From NCBI GenBank assembly GCA_900466875.1, contig UBNQ01000013.1:1-59093 (forward strand): 59,093 nucleotides of DNA. The letters are read 5' to 3'. The translations under genes and the position numbers were made by a program. This document shows, piece after piece, positions 59,068 through 59,093 of the stretch. Every line of letters starts with the position of its first letter. Positions within the stretch are counted from its first letter, which is position 1. The notes beneath the pieces are model-generated. The model ran no database searches, had not been told where the DNA came from, and saw only the letters and a list, made by a program, of their open reading frames with translations. This stretch comes from Hyphomicrobiales bacterium. GTDB lineage: Bacteria; Pseudomonadota; Alphaproteobacteria; Rhizobiales; Rhizobiaceae.

Positions 59068-59093
59068 AGTATCGGCCCCTCACCCTAACCCTC
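59068..59093. repeat. Probable start of an intergenic repeat, cut by the window edge
   Basis: The last bases, CGGCCCCTCACCCTAACCCTC, look like the opening of a common rhizobial intergenic repeat. The rest lies outside the window. Confidence 0.4.

Overview
The window is GC-rich chromosomal DNA of an alphaproteobacterium, most likely a member of the Rhizobiaceae (Rhizobium/Agrobacterium/Neorhizobium group). The pointers are a complete AcpXL-LpxXL cluster for the very-long-chain acyl group of rhizobial lipid A, FixNOQP and FixGHIS with an FnrN-type regulator, a betaine-homocysteine methyltransferase beside a pyrrolysine-free MttB locus, and RIME-like palindromic intergenic repeats. No phage, transposase, CRISPR array or nod/nif genes were seen.

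Layout. 1-5.7 kb holds ordinary housekeeping: tandem tRNA-Glu, a lipoprotein, glyoxalase I, a double cold-shock protein, a DUF192 protein, tRNA-Pro, PdxJ and a type II NADH dehydrogenase. 5.7-8.4 kb holds a GlxA/GbdR-type AraC regulator and a divergent DUF1127/LysR pair. 8.4-16.6 kb is the most interesting part: a corrinoid methyl-transfer locus. It contains a RACo/RamA-like reductive activator, a methyltetrahydrofolate:corrinoid methyltransferase, a 'virulence factor' domain protein, DUF1638, a corrinoid protein, a non-pyrrolysine MttB-family methyltransferase and a two-cluster Fe-S protein. After an ECF sigma/vWA pair (16.7-19.3 kb), the theme resumes at 19.4-24.1 kb with a betaine-homocysteine methyltransferase and a choline/betaine-type ABC importer. 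CobP (cobalamin synthesis) follows at 25.3 kb. The working model is uptake of a quaternary amine, then removal of one methyl group to homocysteine (Bmt) or to corrinoid and tetrahydrofolate (MttB route).

25.3-28.5 kb has CobP, a TSUP permease, a nucleoside hydrolase and FnrN. From FnrN to about 45.9 kb runs a microaerobic block: hemN, ccoNOQP and ccoGHIS, with three FNR/FixK-type boxes. Two extra genes, a hemerythrin-like protein and an SRPBCC protein, are divergent from two of these boxes. The lipid A VLCFA operon (30.2-35.7 kb) sits inside the block.

46-59 kb holds 6-phosphogluconate dehydrogenase, then a LacI-regulated carbohydrate module: binding protein, two permeases, ATPase, GH2 beta-mannosidase, sugar isomerase/epimerase, Gfo/Idh/MocA dehydrogenase and aldo/keto reductase. 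Two matching near-palindromes around CG flank the LacI-ABC intergenic region and are probable operators. The window ends in the start of what looks like another intergenic repeat.
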